This document shows positions 8,678 through 17,392 of a stretch of DNA of 27,471 nt, piece after piece. Both the position numbers and the translations under genes were made by a program. Source of the DNA: a virus; the IMG/VR virus record IMGVR_UViG_3300007276_000234, positions 1 through 27,471 of that record. The stretch is one strand, 5' to 3'. Position 1 is the stretch's first letter, and each line of letters opens with the position of its first letter. A model generated the notes under the pieces. The model was not told the origin of the DNA, did not search any database, and saw nothing but the letters and a program-made list of their open reading frames with translations.

Positions 8678-10844
8678 AATTTACAATACTCATTTGAGGT
8701 TCGTCATCGTATAAATCTGCTAATTCTTGTGCTGTTACAACCAAAGGCTCTCCATCAATTCTTATACTGTAAGCATCTGTTGGCAAATCTCCAGCTTGAT
8801 AATAAATTACAAATTCTTCTTCTTGCGAGGTTGGGTTTTTTCTATATCTAATTTTTATTTCATCAACAGAAACAGGTCCAAGTGCAAGTATATTAGGTCC
8901 CATTCCAAACTCATCTTTCTTAGCATTTTTTCTAAATTTATCTAAAATATATTGTTGTGTTTTTTCAAAATTTTTTTCCTCGAAAGCTTTTTTTGATCTT
9001 TTTATTTGTTCTGGTGGAAACTTCATATATGTTTCATCTGCATCCGTTTCTTCTGTTCTTCCAGCCATATCAAAAGCTAAACCGATTCTGCTCATTCCAT
9101 ACTGAGGATCAGATTTCATGCTGTTATATACATTTACAACATGAGAATCAATAAGTTCTTCTGATATTGGATTGTCTTCATACATAATATGATTAAATAC
9201 ACCTTGAGTTATTTTTGTAAATGCTCTAGCTGTAAACAGCACGCTTTCGTTTTCACTATTTGTTGCTATTTCTTGTAATTTTGCAGATATTCTTCCATGT
9301 ATTTGTGAGGGTTCATTAAAGTCATCTACCGCCATTTGTTTTAATTTTGCAGTAATACCTACATTCATAGCGTCTTCATCTCTTAATCTGTTCTTTCTGT
9401 CAAAATAAGCTTCTATTCTTGCTCTAGGAGAGGCAAATTGTAATTCATTGTTTAAATTTTGAACAACTCCTGTCTTGTTCTTAAGGTATGTTTCTATAAG
9501 ATTCTTGTTAGAAATCGCTTGTATTATAAATCTATTTTCTATAATTGCATCAATATCTTGTTTTTCTATCGCATTTTTAATTACGTTAATTGTTGCATCA
9601 GAAACATAACCTGACTGAAGCTTCCATTCTAAAAACCTAATATCATTGAGATTAACCTCAGCTGTTGCTTCACCTTTGTTGTCACCTAAACTTTCATACC
9701 AACCATCATAAACAATTTTTTCTGCTTGTTTACCAGATTTTTTGTAGTATTCCATGTTGTTACTTCTTTGGTTTATATTTGGATTACTAAGACTATTTCG
9801 TAATAAAGCTGTATTAGTTCTTATGGTATTGCTTGTTGTAGCAGATTGACTTAATGGTTTGATTCTGTTTTCTCTTATATGAACTATTTCATTAACAGAT
9901 AATCCTTTTGTTAATTGCTCTCTGGTATATATTTTTCCGTTTATTTCAATTTCTGTTTCTTTATTGTTTGGATCTAGAAAACTATATAACAAGTCTCCAT
10001 TTATTTGAGCTTCATCATTTTGTTCTTCGCTTCCGTTGTAAGGTAAAAAAACTTTAAATCTTTCAGAAAATGTTTTGTCCGCCTGTCTCCTTTTTTCTAT
10101 TCTTTCCTTTTCACTATTGTAAAAACTTTCTGTTATAGTTTGTGCTATAAAAGCGTTTTCTAATTTTTGCAACATAAAATTATATTGATTATCAATATTT
10201 GCACCATCGCCAAAAATAATATCGTTTTTTATATTTAATCTAGAATTTGATATGTCTTCTTTTATATCTAATATTCCTTGAGAGTATTTAGCATCTAAGT
10301 ATTTACTATTTACATAGTCTCCTTTTTCTCTCATGTGTTGCATGTCTTTAAGTTTGACAAGCTGTCTTACTTCTGGATCTAAAGCTTTATATATATTTTC
10401 TAATTGACTAGTAGAGTTTTGTGCAAACTCTGATTCTTCTCTTCCATTCAAAATAGCATTAGCAGATTCTTCATCTATTATTTTGCCTGTGCTTAATCTT
10501 ATTTCATCAATATATCTATTAAACATAAGTTTGTCATATTCTTGATTTGCTGACTTGCCTACTAAAGTTTCTGGTTTTGCTGGTCTTTTAGGAACAGTTA
10601 CTTCTTCTCCTGTTTCTGGATCTTTTATAATTTCATTAATAAATTCTTGTTCTCTTGCAGCTTTTTGACCTCTAAGTTCTCCTTTTTCTACTGCTTCTTG
10701 ATAAGCACTATTAGCTAAGTTTGTAAATATTTCATCAATTTCTCCAGCTTGTCTACGAGATGTAGCGGCAGCAGAAGTAAAGCCAGCGCCTCTGTTGACA
10801 CCAATCTTTGCTAAATATGTTTCTTCTTCAAATCTTTTTACCAT
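8670..10844 (-). CDS. Internal virion core protein, T7 gp15-like by position
   Basis: This 724-aa protein is rich in Glu, Lys, Asn and Gln, largely alpha-helical, and has no cysteine cluster, signal peptide or membrane segment. Length and position, between a gp14-like and a gp16-like gene, match T7 gp15, an inner-core protein ejected into the periplasm with gp14 and gp16. Sequence motifs alone would not identify it, so the call rests mainly on gene order. The start at 10844 shares one base with the stop of the upstream gene (TAATG), and the end overlaps the next start by eight bases, keeping the three core proteins coupled. Confidence 0.65.
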   Translation of the reverse strand: MVKRFEEETYLAKIGVNRGAGFTSAAATSRRQAGEIDEIFTNLANSAYQEAVEKGELRGQKAAREQEFINEIIKDPETGEEVTVPKRPAKPETLVGKSANQEYDKLMFNRYIDEIRLSTGKIIDEESANAILNGREESEFAQNSTSQLENIYKALDPEVRQLVKLKDMQHMREKGDYVNSKYLDAKYSQGILDIKEDISNSRLNIKNDIIFGDGANIDNQYNFMLQKLENAFIAQTITESFYNSEKERIEKRRQADKTFSERFKVFLPYNGSEEQNDEAQINGDLLYSFLDPNNKETEIEINGKIYTREQLTKGLSVNEIVHIRENRIKPLSQSATTSNTIRTNTALLRNSLSNPNINQRSNNMEYYKKSGKQAEKIVYDGWYESLGDNKGEATAEVNLNDIRFLEWKLQSGYVSDATINVIKNAIEKQDIDAIIENRFIIQAISNKNLIETYLKNKTGVVQNLNNELQFASPRARIEAYFDRKNRLRDEDAMNVGITAKLKQMAVDDFNEPSQIHGRISAKLQEIATNSENESVLFTARAFTKITQGVFNHIMYEDNPISEELIDSHVVNVYNSMKSDPQYGMSRIGLAFDMAGRTEETDADETYMKFPPEQIKRSKKAFEEKNFEKTQQYILDKFRKNAKKDEFGMGPNILALGPVSVDEIKIRYRKNPTSQEEEFVIYYQAGDLPTDAYSIRIDGEPLVVTAQELADLYDDEPQMSIVNYE

Positions 10845-11494
10845 TATCCTGTGTTAAACAAACTACCAGATTCTCCGTAAATCTTAGATGCTGTTTGTAC
10901 TCCTTTAATTAAACTTGTAATGCCTGTTTGTTTCTGTGCTTTTCTTTGTACTTTAGATTCTAATCCAGATATATAAGCGTTTTCTTTAGAAGCTAACATT
11001 TGATCCATATCTACCATTCTCATGTTATTTGACGTAGACATAAAGTTATTATAGTTTTCTTCCATTAAAGCTTTATAACTAGCTGATGCAACAGTAATAC
11101 CTCTTGAGGCTAACAATGCTTTGTTGCTACTTCTTTCTCTTAAATATTTTGCTTTCAAAGCATTTTGTTTTTGCAAGGCTTCTACTTCTCTCATTTCTGC
11201 TTCACGCTTATAAGCTTTAGATTGATACTCTGCTCTTTGTGCTTCGTAATCATAGGCTCTTGCTTCTTGTCTTCCGCCTAATAAACTCATGCCTATAGTA
11301 GCTATAGGGCTAGACATTACACTTGTTATTGCTGAGCTTGCTTTATAAATACTACTGCTAGCATTTATATAACTAGCGGCATTTACCATTCCTACTCCAG
11401 CAGAAGCGATTGCACCATAAGATGATGCAGCCATTGCTCCACCAGCATAACTCATACCTGTTGAAGCTAATGTTAAAGTTACTGGATCACACAT
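10844..11494 (-). CDS. Internal virion protein, T7 gp14-like
   Basis: This 216-aa protein opens with MCDPVTLTL, a start often seen in gp14-like core proteins of podophages. Residues about 10-75 are hydrophobic and Gly/Ala/Ser-rich (YGAIASAGVGMVNAAS, IATIGMSLLGG), suited to membrane insertion. Residues 76-130 form a strongly charged helix (EAQRAEYQSKAYKREAEMREVEAL), and a further helix ends in SLFNTG. In T7 gp14 is ejected first and forms the outer-membrane part of the channel. The gene lies between the tail-nozzle gene and the gp15-like gene, joined to both by one-base TAATG overlaps. Confidence 0.75.
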   Translation of the reverse strand: MCDPVTLTLASTGMSYAGGAMAASSYGAIASAGVGMVNAASYINASSSIYKASSAITSVMSSPIATIGMSLLGGRQEARAYDYEAQRAEYQSKAYKREAEMREVEALQKQNALKAKYLRERSSNKALLASRGITVASASYKALMEENYNNFMSTSNNMRMVDMDQMLASKENAYISGLESKVQRKAQKQTGITSLIKGVQTASKIYGESGSLFNTG

Positions 11495-13965
11495 TAGTAA
11501 TATATCTCCGTTGTTATGCCTAATAACCTTAAAGGTAAAGGTACAGACTGTGTTATCTCTATTGTAGGCTCATTACTGTAACCTAAAAAGTGTACATCTT
11601 TTTTACCAGTAAACGATGTTAAGGTTGTAGATGTATCTAAATTTGATATGTCGTTAATTAAAACATCCATAGTGTTTACTTTAACGTTATAACATGATGA
11701 CAATTCTAATATAGCTTTAGCTATTTTTCTAGGCTTGCCTGTTAATGCACCAGAGTTTGCTATCTGAGCATTAGCTGGTAGTGTTTTAATTGTAACCGTA
11801 TAATCTAATCCTATATCTATTGTAGATGTAGGACTGTCAAATACAACAACACCACCACTAGTAACAGTTCCGTCTCCATAATAATTAATATTACCTCCCT
11901 CTGTTGATCCAGATGTTCCATGTACCGTTAATCCTCTCATGTCTGGTGTTGCATTTAACCCGGACCATGTTTTAGAAGTAGTAAAAGTAAGGGCTACATC
12001 ATTAGATGTGCTAACCGCAGCATTAAGGGTTAGGTTGTATTCACCAGAATTTGATGTCGCTGATGCTGCATTTATTGTAAATACTGTGGCATTGCCAGCA
12101 AAGGTAAACTTCTCTCCTACTGAGGGAGCATTAGTAAATCCATTCACTATTACACCGGTGGAGCTACTCGTTGTGCCGTTGGTCAAGGGGGACCCATGTG
12201 GTTGGTAGCTCCCAGACAATGTTTTTGTTACGGTCATGTCTGTTGGTATATCAAAAGACGTTGATGCTATTTGCTCAAGATAATAGACAGTTGCGCTGTT
12301 TATCGTTCTTTTTACTGCAATATAAATAAAATCTGTTGTACATGCTACTGATTGGATGATTCCAGATGTTTCCCACAAAGACCATCCTGATAATTCTTGT
12401 ATCTTTTGAGTATAATAAACAGCTAATGTGCCATCAGTGTTGACCAGAAAGTATGCTTGTTCATCTCTACCAGCTTGAGATTTAATTCTATCAGCGTCTA
12501 TAGGGGTGTCTATCAAATGACTAGAAACCAAACTAATTGGTGCTGACACAAATTCTTCTGTTGATGAGTTATATGTATACTCTCTAACTGTTTTACCATT
12601 AGTTTGTACAAATATTGTTGCTCCATCTATACCTCTAGCTTTAGCTTTTTGCTGACATCCTAAAGAACTTTGCCTTATTATTTGAATATCTAGAGGTGTT
12701 ATAGGTTTTGATACTTGAGGTTTAAGAAAAAACTCTGCTGTATTAGTTAATATTTCTAATACTTTCCCAGATATCAAATGTCTGATTTCGTTTATTTCAT
12801 CTGATGCAATCTGTATTTGTACAGAGTCTGCATCATTTGCCTTGCCAACATCAAAGTTATAAAACTCTCCTACTTTACTACCAGCTATTAGATCAGGTAA
12901 ATTAGTAACTCCTCCGAAAAATAATCTTTGTTCGTGAAAAGCTATCGCTTTTGGAAAACCATTAACAGCTGATAGGACTTGTTCGTCCCAGTTTCTAGTA
13001 GGCGGGTGTCCAGATACAGTCACTCTTACACCACCTCCATCTACAGATTCTGTTGCTGCATTTAACGATCCTGTTGTAAATTGATAATGGTCATCATCTA
13101 CTACTGTAATTGTTCTGGCTCCATTTAAATTTCCAAAAGCAATACCAGCCCCATCAGCATCTTGTATTGATTCTGCTCCAGCAATAGTTATTGATGCTCC
13201 TGTGCTAAAACCATGAGCTACATGAGTTACAACTACTACTGCGCTACCAGCTGATGTTGCAAATGGATCTTCATCTAACTCCATAATTGGTACTTGTTTG
13301 AGCGTTGCTGTAACTGTAGTAGCGTTTGTATAGGCTGTAATAAGCAATTCTGCGCCCATATATCGTATTCTGGTACCAACATAGGCTGATGTAAAATAAT
13401 CGGCAGAAGTAGTACATGTGACGTTTGTATCGCCTTTTGTTACTGAATTAATATCTAATGTAATATCATCGTTAGCAAACTTAAAATAAGGTTGATAAAC
13501 TTTTTCTCCGTTTACGCTAGTTGCAAAAGAAAATTCATTTGATGTAAAGCTGGTAGCTCCTGTTCTTGTAATAATTACTGGCATAAAAGATGACTGAGCT
13601 ACTATCATAGTGTCGCCTTGTTGAGTGACTGTCATCTCTCTCATAGTAGAGGTAGTCCAAGCTTGACTAGTTATTGTTTGAAGCAATGTGCCAGCAGTTG
13701 AATAAATTTTTAAAGCTGTATTATAAAAAGCAAATATATATTCTTGACTGCCGCTAAAAATAAATGGTTCTATTCTAGCTTCGGCTCCAATATCTGCTCT
13801 AAAAAAAGATCCACCTCTTCTTTCTATCCCACCTTGATTTCTTAATATACAATTTCTAGCTGTCTGTAATCCTTTACCCCAAGTTTTGACATCGTTTCTA
13901 GATATCATGTTTGGATCTAGTTCGCCAGCTGTAAAATTAGATTGGTGTACTCGTGCTATTCCCAT
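11494..13965 (-). CDS. Tail tubular protein B / nozzle (T7 gp12-like)
   Basis: The N-terminus is typical of the podophage nozzle: NFTAGELDPNMISRNDVKTW, then GLQTARNCILRNQGGIERR, the 'GG..rR.G' signature of T7 gp12 and phage stabilisation proteins. The 823-aa length also fits. Residues about 245-320 form an inserted beta domain (HVAHGFSTGASITIAG). The middle has LFFGGVTNLPDLIAGSKVG and FYNFDVG, where nozzle proteins carry a conserved 'R.vfgG...P..v..S..g.y..F' block. The C-terminal third is a Thr/Ser-rich beta region. It forms the distal tube that seals the portal channel. The start follows the tail-A stop directly without overlap. Confidence 0.88.
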   Translation of the reverse strand: MGIARVHQSNFTAGELDPNMISRNDVKTWGKGLQTARNCILRNQGGIERRGGSFFRADIGAEARIEPFIFSGSQEYIFAFYNTALKIYSTAGTLLQTITSQAWTTSTMREMTVTQQGDTMIVAQSSFMPVIITRTGATSFTSNEFSFATSVNGEKVYQPYFKFANDDITLDINSVTKGDTNVTCTTSADYFTSAYVGTRIRYMGAELLITAYTNATTVTATLKQVPIMELDEDPFATSAGSAVVVVTHVAHGFSTGASITIAGAESIQDADGAGIAFGNLNGARTITVVDDDHYQFTTGSLNAATESVDGGGVRVTVSGHPPTRNWDEQVLSAVNGFPKAIAFHEQRLFFGGVTNLPDLIAGSKVGEFYNFDVGKANDADSVQIQIASDEINEIRHLISGKVLEILTNTAEFFLKPQVSKPITPLDIQIIRQSSLGCQQKAKARGIDGATIFVQTNGKTVREYTYNSSTEEFVSAPISLVSSHLIDTPIDADRIKSQAGRDEQAYFLVNTDGTLAVYYTQKIQELSGWSLWETSGIIQSVACTTDFIYIAVKRTINSATVYYLEQIASTSFDIPTDMTVTKTLSGSYQPHGSPLTNGTTSSSTGVIVNGFTNAPSVGEKFTFAGNATVFTINAASATSNSGEYNLTLNAAVSTSNDVALTFTTSKTWSGLNATPDMRGLTVHGTSGSTEGGNINYYGDGTVTSGGVVVFDSPTSTIDIGLDYTVTIKTLPANAQIANSGALTGKPRKIAKAILELSSCYNVKVNTMDVLINDISNLDTSTTLTSFTGKKDVHFLGYSNEPTIEITQSVPLPLRLLGITTEIYY

Positions 13966-14577
13966 CTATGAGCCAACAGTGGCTTTGATAGTTCCCAAAG
14001 CACCTGTATTCCTCCTATTTCTAAATCTATCGACATCAATTCTTTTGTTGCTTTGAGCTTGTGAGTCTTGTGATTTTGCTATTGCAAGCTGTTGTATGGC
14101 TCTATTCTGATATAAAACAGACAAAGAATCATTTCTTGCTATTGCTCCAGCAAACAAAGACGCTAATTCAAAAACCAATGCTTGTGTAAAATAGGGTGGA
14201 AAGTTAGCTTCTGATGGTTGAAATGTATAATCAGCTACTACAATGTCTGTAGATGAAGCATCACAAAATATTTTATCTTCGTATCTGTCATATTGAATAA
14301 CTGAGTCGCCTACAGTTATTGTATGTATAATTAATGTTCCAGATGGTACCGCATATTTTGCAGAAAACCTTGCTGTTGGAGCATCACTTTCTCTAGATAG
14401 CTGCGATTGCTTAGAAGCAAATCTCCATCTACATCTTGTTAATAAATTTTCTAATGTTGATTCGTATAACTGATTAGCTATAACTGACTCAGTAGTATTT
14501 TCTGTGAATGAAGTAATAGTGTTAGCTCCTACTAAAACTAATGCTTTGCTACTAATTGTAAATTTACTTTCACTCAT
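13966..14577 (-). CDS. Tail tubular protein A / adaptor (T7 gp11-like)
   Basis: This 203-aa protein has the gp11 pattern: an N-terminal helix ISSKALVLVGANTITSF, then helices with a conserved Arg/Trp block (LENLLTRCRWRFASKQ), a beta core with a Tyr/Asp pair (VIQYDRYEDKIFCDA), a helical segment (PPYFTQALVFELASLFAGAIAR), and an Arg-rich tail (RFRNRRNTG) that would contact the portal or nozzle. It forms the ring between portal and nozzle. It lies after the capsid genes and before the nozzle gene, as in T7-like phages. Its start has no strong Shine-Dalgarno and lies just past the hairpin at 14589-14618, so its level may be set by read-through. Confidence 0.83.
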   Translation of the reverse strand: MSESKFTISSKALVLVGANTITSFTENTTESVIANQLYESTLENLLTRCRWRFASKQSQLSRESDAPTARFSAKYAVPSGTLIIHTITVGDSVIQYDRYEDKIFCDASSTDIVVADYTFQPSEANFPPYFTQALVFELASLFAGAIARNDSLSVLYQNRAIQQLAIAKSQDSQAQSNKRIDVDRFRNRRNTGALGTIKATVGS

Positions 14578-14588
14578 AATTTTAAAGT

Positions 14589-14618
14589 GAGAGAGGGGTA
14601 CTTGGAAACCCCTCTCTC
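14589..14618 (-). terminator. Perfect 11-bp GC-containing hairpin after the capsid genes
   Basis: GAGAGAGGGGT at 14589-14599 pairs fully with ACCCCTCTCTC at 14608-14618, leaving an eight-base loop. On the minus strand it follows the 82-codon gene and precedes the tail-A start. The downstream T content is weak (ACTTTAAAATT), so partial termination or an mRNA-stabilising 3' end is more likely than a full stop. This would allow more capsid than tail message. The base pairing is seen directly; the function is inference. Confidence 0.65.
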
Positions 14619-14625
14619 TGAAACA

Positions 14626-14874
14626 TTATGTTCCGTTTGTGCAAGTTACAGTTGCAGCTCCTGTTGCAGATGAAACAATTAATACATCTACAGTTGCAGT
14701 ACCACCAGTGGCACCTACAGCTAAGATAATATCGAATTGCTTAAGGTCATCTGTCGAGTTATTAAAATAACCAGAACCAGCAATTGTACCTACAGCGTCA
14801 GTACTTTTGTAAACAAATAAGTTTTGATCTCCAGCACCGGCAATTTTTTTTAAGTTAGTTGCATCTAAAGCCAT
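14626..14874 (-). CDS. Small beta-rich capsid-associated protein, function unknown
   Basis: The start is set at ATG 14874 because GGAGG lies seven bases upstream; a longer frame beginning at 14925 would overlap the capsid gene without a site. The 82 residues begin with a short helix (MALDATNLKKIAGAG), then show a run of strands (NLFVYKSTDAVGTIAGSGYF, DIILAVGATGGTATVDV, a Thr/Val tail). The motif 'Y.stD...i...GYF......l..fDii' recurs in small proteins coded just after the major capsid gene of many phages. A head decoration or stabilising role is inferred from that position. Confidence 0.75.
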   Translation of the reverse strand: MALDATNLKKIAGAGDQNLFVYKSTDAVGTIAGSGYFNNSTDDLKQFDIILAVGATGGTATVDVLIVSSATGAATVTCTNGT

Positions 14875-14884
14875 GATATCCTCC

Positions 14885-15709
14885 TTATTCTGTGATCTGA
14901 CATTCAATTGCGCCATCGTTGTCAATCATGACAGCTCCAGCACTAAAGTATGACGTAATCAAGTTACTGACCTTTTCAGGTACATAGTTAATTTCTGTTC
15001 TTACATCTGAACCAGTTGCCAAACCAACACTACTTGAGTGATAAGCATGACAATCTCTAGTGGTACTAGATATAGAAAGTCCTGAATGTGTGAACCACAA
15101 GAAGCCTAACCAACGCTTAGCAGTCATACCGCCAGCATATGGTAAATCTTGTTCTCCCACATATTCTGCTCTACTGAATTGGTCGATTTGTAATAAATCA
15201 GCCCAGCCAGCAGGTGATACAACAAAGTATCTTTGTCCGTCATCTGGTACATCTGCCTCACCAAATGATTCATATACTGTTAGTGCTTTAGCTAATGTTA
15301 AAGCAGCTGAACCATGAACCACATTGTTTGAGTTAGAACCAGCATCGAGTACATCGATAATTAGTTGATCCATTTTTCTTCCTAAAGCAGCCGCAGCAGA
15401 TGTAGCTAACACTTGTCTTTCATCGATGTTTGTTTTTATCTGATCTAACATATCGACATAGTCGGCAGCATAGTAATCAGCTAATGTGACATCTACGTTT
15501 GAGTGTGTAACTTCCATAGTGTTGACTTGACCATGTCTAGATTTAGTAGACGCTGCTCCTTTGCCAACTTTCTGGAATCTTGCTTGGTTGCCTTGTACGT
15601 TATTTGATTGACGTACTGTATTACGCAGTTTGCTTCCCATCCTCTGATAAGCCATGTGGACTTCGGCTTCAAACTGCTTAATAAACGCATTAGTAATTTG
15701 CGTAGCCAT
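14885..15709 (-). CDS. Major capsid protein
   Basis: At 274 aa the size suits a compact HK97-fold coat protein. Visible features are an N-terminal helix (ITNAFIKQFEAEVHMAYQRM), a basic stretch (LRNTVRQS), a beta segment with charged loops (VDVTLADYYAADYVDMLDQ), a long helix (LATSAAAALGRKMDQLIIDVL) and an aromatic domain (AKRWLGFLWFTHSGL). The C-terminus is rich in beta residues. GGAGG precedes ATG 15709 at good distance. The place directly after scaffold and gp13-like genes and before the tail-tube genes fits the coat gene. I did not recognise a T7 gp10 signature, so the call rests on order, size and fold-like features. Confidence 0.8.
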   Translation of the reverse strand: MATQITNAFIKQFEAEVHMAYQRMGSKLRNTVRQSNNVQGNQARFQKVGKGAASTKSRHGQVNTMEVTHSNVDVTLADYYAADYVDMLDQIKTNIDERQVLATSAAAALGRKMDQLIIDVLDAGSNSNNVVHGSAALTLAKALTVYESFGEADVPDDGQRYFVVSPAGWADLLQIDQFSRAEYVGEQDLPYAGGMTAKRWLGFLWFTHSGLSISSTTRDCHAYHSSSVGLATGSDVRTEINYVPEKVSNLITSYFSAGAVMIDNDGAIECQITE

Positions 15710-15755
15710 ATTAAGCCTCCAATTTGTTAATTGTTAAACTAACAGTTGTCCACTT

Positions 15756-16286
15756 CTAGCTTAGATCGGTTGTCCATTTTGGACCGATATCCCCTAAAAT
15801 GGGCTGTATCTTATTAGATACACTACGTATCTGTCTATAAAAATATAACATTTCTATGCCATTTACAATTAATTCTTTATGTTTAAAGGAAAAACCTTGC
15901 CATTTTAACCATCTAATAGTCTTTTTATTCCATTTAGGTACTATGTTTGCCACAAAATCATAGTCTGATAAGAAGTATTCTGTCCATGTTTTATTTCTTT
16001 TTAAGAAATATTTCCATTCTTGCTTAGTTAATTCACTAGAAAGAAACCATACGCTGCCATGTTTAGGATTATTTCTTTGTGAAACAACACCAAACATAGA
16101 CTTAACATTACCTTGCAAATCTAAAATAGTATAAGTGTTAACGTTTTCTCTGGTATATCTAAAAGGAGCTATTAGTGCAGTTAATGGATCGTGTCCTATT
16201 ATTGCTACTTCATATTTATCTTCTTGCCTAAGATTGAACGCCAGCTCGAATGAATGAGCTGGTGTTCCTTTTTCCACTACTAGCAT
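15756..16286 (-). CDS. GNAT-fold virion-associated protein, T7 gp13-like (DUF2833)
   Basis: The start is placed at ATG 16286, whose A is the last base of the scaffold stop (TAATG), the arrangement used at many junctions here. A frame from 16319 adds eleven residues overlapping the scaffold gene. The 176-aa protein matches T7 gp13 in pattern: VWFLSSELTKQEWKYFLKR resembles the T7 'WFVTS..v.....' block, followed by the helix, the NIVPKWNKKTIRWLKWQGF block (T7: W..V...N...I.FLk..G) and a final aromatic strand. The fold resembles N-acetyltransferases, but no acetyl-CoA loop of the R/Q-x-x-G-x-G/A type is visible. T7 gp13 is needed for virion-core assembly; a similar assembly role is inferred. Confidence 0.75.
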   Translation of the reverse strand: MLVVEKGTPAHSFELAFNLRQEDKYEVAIIGHDPLTALIAPFRYTRENVNTYTILDLQGNVKSMFGVVSQRNNPKHGSVWFLSSELTKQEWKYFLKRNKTWTEYFLSDYDFVANIVPKWNKKTIRWLKWQGFSFKHKELIVNGIEMLYFYRQIRSVSNKIQPILGDIGPKWTTDLS

Positions 16287-17104
16287 TAAACTTTGCCAGC
16301 AGTTTGCAATCTTCTCCATGCAGCGTCTACTTGATCTACATATGATTTTTCTCTAAACCTATTGTCAAAATAACGTTTATCATTCATCATTTCTTTAACA
16401 TCAGCTATTGTTAACTCTCTTGTTGGTTGAGCAACAGCGTCTGCTGTAGTCATATTAGATTGATTCATATCCATAATCCTCTCAAGAGCCGCAATACCTT
16501 GAGCAGATGTCCCTAAAGTACTAGCTATAGTCTCAAATTCTTCTGGTGGAAATACAGAAGATGCCCAAGCATTAACTGCTTCTATCCTTTCTTTCCCATT
16601 TTCACCTAAATTTTGTATTTCAGCATCTAAGTCTGGTGCGCCAGCACTCATCATGTCTATGTATTTATTAATACCACTTTGAAATTGTTCGTTATCCAAA
16701 CCAATTTCGTGGCATTTTTCTCTCCACCAACCTGTTAATGGGTTAGCCTCCACTATTTCTTCGTTTAATCCCTCGATTAATGGAGGAAGCTCATAACCAG
16801 TTGGATCTTCTGGAAGTCCTTCAGATGCTTCGGCTTGCAACTCTGCAATCACAGCTTCTCTAACTTCTTCTTGTTTACCACTAGCAAACTTTTCTAAATG
16901 AGCATATGACTTAGCCATGTCATCAATATTAACTTCACCAGCTTCTGAGTTCCAAAATTTTTCTGGAATTATTTCTGGTCTTTGAGGCACAGAAGTATTA
17001 ATTCCTGAATCTATTTCTGTTCCACGTGAAACGTCATTATTTCCTACATCTTGTTGCATAGGCTCTGCTTGTTGTTCTGCACTTTGTGCTTGTTCTTCAC
17101 TCAT
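16286..17104 (-). CDS. Capsid scaffolding/assembly protein
   Basis: This 272-aa protein is acidic and Gln/Glu-rich. It has a disordered N-terminus (about residues 1-40), a middle with PTGYELPPLIEGLNEE and a helix with a Trp/Gly block (WWREKCHEIGLDNEQFQSGINKY). That pattern, a short beta 'tgYelp' followed by 'a...gls.eqaq.l...y', is common to T7 gp9-type scaffolds. The C-terminal helix (FREKSYVDQVDAAWRRLQTAG) is basic and would bind the coat protein. It lies between the portal and capsid genes. The start overlaps the upstream stop by eight bases and has GGAGAG ahead of it. Confidence 0.83.
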   Translation of the reverse strand: MSEEQAQSAEQQAEPMQQDVGNNDVSRGTEIDSGINTSVPQRPEIIPEKFWNSEAGEVNIDDMAKSYAHLEKFASGKQEEVREAVIAELQAEASEGLPEDPTGYELPPLIEGLNEEIVEANPLTGWWREKCHEIGLDNEQFQSGINKYIDMMSAGAPDLDAEIQNLGENGKERIEAVNAWASSVFPPEEFETIASTLGTSAQGIAALERIMDMNQSNMTTADAVAQPTRELTIADVKEMMNDKRYFDNRFREKSYVDQVDAAWRRLQTAGKV

Positions 17105-17384
17105 CTTTACTCTCCTTTACTATGTTTTGGCTTGCGCCTTTGTTAATTCTTCTTTGTATTAATCCCACTAAATATCTTTGTCCCTCTAAATGTCTAAGAT
17201 GTTGATCGGTTACTTCTGGACCGGCAACAGCTTCTAATGTTAAAGCTTTGAGATGTTTGAGTACGTGAGATCCGCCAGATGTACTGAACAGGGCGTAAAA
17301 CAAAGCATTTAAGTTCTCCTCATCTTTTGGTTTTCTTTTTATTCCGTCTAAACCAATAAGCATATCGGGCTTTTTCTCTGTCAT
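17097..17384 (-). CDS. Small protein between portal and scaffold, Bbp19-like
   Basis: This 95-aa soluble protein has the pattern 'lfyalFsT.gG..VL..L' (NALFYALFSTSGGSHVLKHL), an acidic linker (AGPEVTDQHLRH) and 'EGqR.lv..I.rri' (EGQRYLVGLIQRRI). I associate this layout with Bbp19-type small proteins in podophage head modules. The precise role is unknown; in other phages members are virion or assembly proteins. TAGGAGAC precedes ATG 17384. It follows the portal stop by eight bases and overlaps the scaffold start by eight, so it is expressed with them. Confidence 0.68.
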   Translation of the reverse strand: MTEKKPDMLIGLDGIKRKPKDEENLNALFYALFSTSGGSHVLKHLKALTLEAVAGPEVTDQHLRHLEGQRYLVGLIQRRINKGASQNIVKESKDE

Positions 17385-17392
17385 AATGTCTC

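Noticed and set aside
16287-16319. Eleven-residue N-terminal extension of the gp13-like protein
   Set aside because: TAATG coupling at 16286 matches the habit of this operon, and the extension lies inside the scaffold C-terminus.
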